Assembly: GCA_964431735.1 (NCBI GenBank)
Contig: CAYSLJ010000006.1
Span: forward strand, 17,743-81,742
Length of the DNA: 64,000 bases
Source: CALARM01 sp964431735
Lineage (GTDB): Bacteria > Vulcanimicrobiota > SpSt-956 > JAKJGF01
Direction of reading: 5' to 3'
In this document: piece after piece, positions 25,401 through 31,400 of the stretch
Position numbering within the stretch: position 1 is the stretch's first letter
How the letters are laid out: every line of letters starts with the position of its first letter
Position numbers and translations under genes: made by a program
Notes under the pieces: model-generated
The model's database searches: none
Told to the model about the DNA's origin: nothing
The model's input: only the letters and a program-made list of their open reading frames with translations

Positions 25401-28400
25401 AGAAAATCCCTCCCTGCACCTGACGAGTCTATGGTAAAAGAAGAATTTATCCCTCCCTCTACAGAGACGGAAAAGAAACTTTCGGCTATATGGGAAGAAA
25501 TTTTAGGCGTCAGGGCAGGTATGAACAGTAATTTCTTCGACCTGGGAGGCCATTCCATTAAAGCAGTGGCTCTTCAGAGCAAAATTCAGAAGGCTTTTGA
25601 TATTGCCATAAGTCTGAAAGATATTTTCAAATATTCTACCCTGAAAGAAATGTCTCTTCTGATTGAAAAGAGCAGTAAAACCTTTATTTCTATTTCACCT
25701 GCGCCGGCCATGGAGTATTATCCTGTTTCTTCCGCACAGAGACGTATGTTCCTTCTAAATCAGATGGATCAGCAGAGCATTAGCTATAATGTTCCCTGCC
25801 TGTTTATTATCGAAGGCTTGCCGGACCATAAAAAACTGCTTCAATCAATAGATTCTGTTATTAAAAGACATGAAATACTCAGAACTTCTTTTCATATACA
25901 TGACGGCGAACCGGTTCAAAAAATCCATGAAACTGTTCATACGGAACATATATACAGAGAAGAAGAGTGCGGGAATATTTCCGAAATAGCAAAAGAGTTT
26001 ATCCGTCCCTTTGATTTATCTGCCCCTCCTCTTATAAGATGTGCTCTTATAAAGATAGCTTCGAAAAAGCACCTCTTTATTCTGGATATACATCATATTA
26101 TCTTTGACGGTGTGTCTTTTGATATATTTATGAGAGAGCTATGGGGTTTTTACAGAGGCCATGAGTTGCCTCCTTTAAAGTTACAGTATAAGGATTTTGC
26201 CTTCTGGCATGAAAATCTCTTAAAATCGGAAGAAATAAATAAACAGAAAAAATACTGGATCAATGTCTATGACGGTGAACTTCCCGTGTTAAACCTTGTG
26301 ACAGACATGGCCCGTCCTTCTGAAATATCTTTTCACGGAAAACACAGACTTTATACAATAAACAGTAATATCACTTCCGGACTGAGAAAAATGGTTGTCC
26401 GGGAAGGAACGACTATGTTCATGACAACACTGGCATGTTTTTCCCTTCTTCTTTCAAAATATACCTCTCAGGAAGATATAATAATAGGAACTCCCGGCAC
26501 AGGAAGAACCATCCCTGAGGCGGATTCTCTTATGGGCATGTTTGTAAATACGCTGGCCATAAGAACTGCTCCCGGAAGAGACAAAACCTTCAGAGATTTC
26601 CTGAAAGAGACGGAAACACAGGTTCTCTCAGCCTATGACAATCAGGATTATCAGCTGGATATGCTTATTGAAGATCTCTCTGTCAGGAGAGAGGGAGGCA
26701 GAAATCCTCTCTTTGATGTATTGTTTGATATTGTGAACAGAAAAGAAGATAAATTCATGGAAGATATCTGTCTGAAGCCTGTGGAAACTGATATGGATGT
26801 GGCAAAATTCGATATTGTAGCGACTGTTATCGAAAATGAAGCCCATCTCAGTCTGAGTATTGAATACCGTGACGACCTGTTTCTTCCTGAAACCATAGAC
26901 AGAATGGCAGAACATTATATCAATCTTCTCGAGGATATAGTAAAGAAAAAAGACGGTAAGCTTAAAGATATGGACATGGTTTCGGAAGCAGAGAAATACA
27001 GATTGCTTCATGAATTTAATAAAACCTCCCGTCCCTATAAACTGAATAAAACCATTCATGAACTCATAGAAGATTCTGTTCATGAAAATCCTGATAAAAT
27101 TGCAGTGGTCTGCAGAGACAGATGTCTTACATACAGCGAACTGAGCCGCTACGGACAAATTCTTTCGGGAAAACTTCTGTCTGCCGGGGTGAAAGGCAAT
27201 GAGATTGTAGCCATAAGGGTTTCCCAGTGTCTGGAAATGATCCCCGGTATACTTGGTATTCTCAAATCAGGAGCATCTTTCCTGCCGGTAGATCCTTCGT
27301 ACCCTTCAGAAAGGGTTGAATTTATGTTACACGACTCAGGAGTAAAGGTTCTTCTTACAGAGAAGCATTTAGAGAGAGATGTAACTTTCAGCGGTACTGT
27401 TATATGTCTTGATGATGACACACTCTGGCATGGAACTGTCCCTGAATATGTAAACTCCGCCAGAGCTTCCGACCCTGCCTATGTCATCTATACGTCAGGC
27501 ACGACAGGACTGCCGAAAGGCGTGGTGATAGAGCACTCATCTCTTGTAAATCTGAGTCTTTATTTTAAAGATTTATTTTCTCTTTCTCAGTCCGACGGCA
27601 TGACTAAATATGCAGGCTTCAGTTTTGATGCAGGCATGTTTGAAATATTCCCGTGTCTTATTTCCGGTGCAACTCTTTATATAATTCCCGATGAGATGAG
27701 ACTGTCTCCGAAAGAAATAAATGTCTATTTCGAAGCAAATAAAATCACCTGTTCCTTCCTGCCGACCCAGTTTGCGGAACAGTTTATGGAACTGGAGGAA
27801 AACACCTCTCTCAGGTATCTTTATACAGGAGGAGATAAACTCAGGTATTTCAAAAAACAGCCCTATAGATTGATGAACTGTTATGGCCCAACTGAATATA
27901 CTGTAGTAACGACAACATTCCCCGTAGACTCTATGGACGATAATATTCCCATAGGGAAGCCTCTGGCAAATACGGAGCTATATATTCTTGACAGTGACGA
28001 TCATTTATTGCCTGCCGGTGTGCCGGGAGAACTTCATATATCGGGAGCGGGCCTTTCGAGAGGTTATCTCGGTAGGCCTGAACTGACGGAAGAGAAATTT
28101 GTAAACAATCCTTTCTCTCCAGGCAAAAAGATGTATCGTACAGGAGACCTTGCAAGGTGGCTTCCTGACGGAAACATTGAATTCCTGGGAAGAATTGATG
28201 CTCAGGTAAAAATAAGGGGCTATCGTATCGAACCGGGAGAAATAGAACAGACTCTGAAGAAAATAAGCTGGATCAGAGATGTAGTAGTAATAGACAGGGA
28301 AGATAAGCCGGGGAATAAATATCTCTGTGCCTATTATGTTCCTTCCCCTGATAAAGATTTCCCTGAAGAAGAAGATGTGGAAAGAATAAAAACATTCCTT

Positions 28401-31400
28401 AAAGAAAGTCTTCCCGATTATATGGTTCCACAGTTTATTATAAAGATTGATGCCATACCTCTTACACCTAACGGAAAAATTGACAGACATGCTCTTCCTC
28501 TACCTGACTCTTCCATAATGAAAGAGGAATTTATCTCTCCCTCTACAGAGATTGAAAAGCATCTTTCAGAACTCTGGGAAGAGGTACTCGGCGTAAAGGC
28601 GGGCCTGTCTCATAATTTCTTTGACCTGGGCGGTCATTCCCTGAAAGCAGTGGCCCTTCAGAGTAAAATCCAGAAAGATTTTAATATTACCATAACCCTG
28701 AAGGATATTTTTAAATATTCTACATTAAAAGAAATGTCTCTTTTTGTTGAAAAGGGAACGAAGAGAGTTGTTTCCGTTGCCCCTGCTCCTGAGATGGAAT
28801 ATTATCCCGTTTCTTCTGCCCAGAGACGTATGTTCCTTATGAATCAGATGGAAGGTAAAAGTGTTACATATAACACTCCTCTGGTATTTATCATTGAAGG
28901 AGCCATTGATCACAAAAAATTAAGTGATTCCATAGATAAAGTCATAGAAAGGCATGAAGTGCTCAGAACCTCTTTCCATATACATAACGGTAAGCCTGTC
29001 CAGAAAATTCATGAAACTGTCAGGGCAAAACGTATCTATAGAGAAGGAGAAGAAGAGGATATTGAAGGAATATTGAAAGATTTTATCCGTCCCTTTGATC
29101 TCTCCTGTGTTCCTCTTCTCAGATTTGCTCTTGTAAAAACAGGGCCGAAAAGATATGTCTTTATGCTGGATATACATCATATTATCTTTGACGGAGTATC
29201 TTTCAATATATTTATAAGAGATCTCTGGAGTTTTTATCAGGGAAAAGATATTTCTCCTTTAACGATACAGTATAAAGATTTTGCCTTCTGGCATGAAGCT
29301 CTTTTAAAATCGGATGAAATAAATAAACAGAAGAAATACTGGCTTAATATCTATGAAGGGGAACTTCCCGTATTAAACCTGATGACCGACAGACCCCGTC
29401 CTTCTGAAATGTCTTTTCACGGGCAGCACAGGATTTATACCATAGACAGAGATATCAGTTCCCGTTTAAAAGCCATGGTATCCCGGAGAGGTTCAACCCT
29501 TTTTATGACAGGTTTTGCCTGTTTTTCCCTTCTCCTGTCCAGATATAGTTCCCAGGAAGATATAATCATAGGAACTCCCGGTACAGGAAGGAATGTGCCT
29601 GAAATAGAGCCTCTTATAGGTATGTTTGTAAATACCCTGGCCATAAGAACTTCTCCCGTGAGAGATAAACTCTTCGGAGATTTCTTAAAAGAGACGGAAG
29701 AGATGATACTTTCTGCCAGTGATAACCAGGATTATCAGTTAGATATGCTTATCGATGACCTGGGTCTGAAGAGAGATGCAGGCAGAAATACTCTCTTTGA
29801 TGTAATGTTTGACATTGTGAACAAAGAGGAAAAGAAATCCATGGAAGGTATTAATCTGGAACCGTTCCCTATGGAAGTGGATGTGGCAAAATTCGATATT
29901 ACAATGACTCTTGTCGAAGATACTGAAAACCTCTACGTCGCTGTTGAATACCGTGATTCCCTGTTTCTTTCTGAAACTATCGACAGAATGGCAGGACATT
30001 ATATCAATCTACTGGGAGATATATCAAGGAAAAAAGAGGGCAGACTTAAAGACATGGATATACTGTCTGAAGATGAAAAACACAGATTGCTCCATGAATT
30101 CAACAAAACTTCACTCCCTTATAATCTGAACAGAACAATTCGTGAGCTTATTGAAGATACTGCTCTGGCTCATGGTGATAATATTGCAGTTGTATGTAAA
30201 GACAAAAAACTTACTTACAGTGAACTGAATAGAAATTCTCATATACTTGCAGAAAAACTGCTCTCTGCCGGAGTAACAGGTAATGAAATTGTAGCCATAA
30301 TGATTTCCCAGAAGGTTGAAATGATTGCCGGTATCATGGGCATACTTGAAGCGGGAGCGGCGTTCCTTCCCATAGATCCCTCTTACCCTGCTGAGAGAAT
30401 TGAATATATGATGGAAGATGCAGGCGTATCAACCCTGCTTACAGAGACCCCGTTGAAGACAAAGGTAAAATTCGGCGGCTCTATTATCTGTCTTGATGAA
30501 GATTCTATATGGGAGGGAACTGTAACGGAAAGGGAAAGAAGAGGAAAATCTTCTGACCTTGCCTATATTATTTATACGTCAGGCACGACAGGACTGCCGA
30601 AAGGTGTAGCGATAGAACATCGTTCTCTTGTAAATCTGAGTCTTTATTTTAAAGATTTATTTTCTCTTTCTCAGTCCGATAGCATGACTAAATATGCAGG
30701 CTTCAGTTTTGACGCAGGTATGTTTGAAATATTCCCATGTCTTATTTCCGGTGCAACTCTTCATATAATTCCCGATGAGATTAGATTGTCTCCGAAAGAA
30801 ATAAATGTCTATTTCGAAGCAAATAAAATCACATGTTCTTTCCTGCCAACACAGTTTGCAGAACAGTTTATGGAACTGGAGGAAAACACATCTCTCAGGT
30901 ATCTTTATACAGGAGGAGATAAACTCAGGTATTTCAAAAAACATCCCTGGACATTGATGAACTGTTATGGCCCCACTGAATATACGGTGGTAACCACTAC
31001 CTTTCCTGTAGACTCTACGGGCAATAATATTCCCATAGGGAAGCCTCTGGCAAATACGGAGTTATATATCCTTGACAGTGACGTTCATTTAGTGCCTGTT
31101 GGAGTTCCAGGGGAACTTCATATATGGGGAGCGGGCCTTTCGAGAGGTTATCTCGGCAGACCTGATTTGACGGCAGAAAAATTTGTAAGTAATCCCTTCC
31201 GGGCCGGAGAAAAAATGTACCGCACTGGAGACCTGGCCAGATGGCTTCCTGACGGCAACATTGAGTTCCTGGGAAGAATGGACGAACAGGTAAAAGTCCG
31301 CGGTTACCGTATAGAACTCGGAGAAATTGAACATGCCATAAAGGAATATTCCGAAATAAAAGATGTTGTCCTTATGGCTCACGAAATCACAGAAGGTGAT

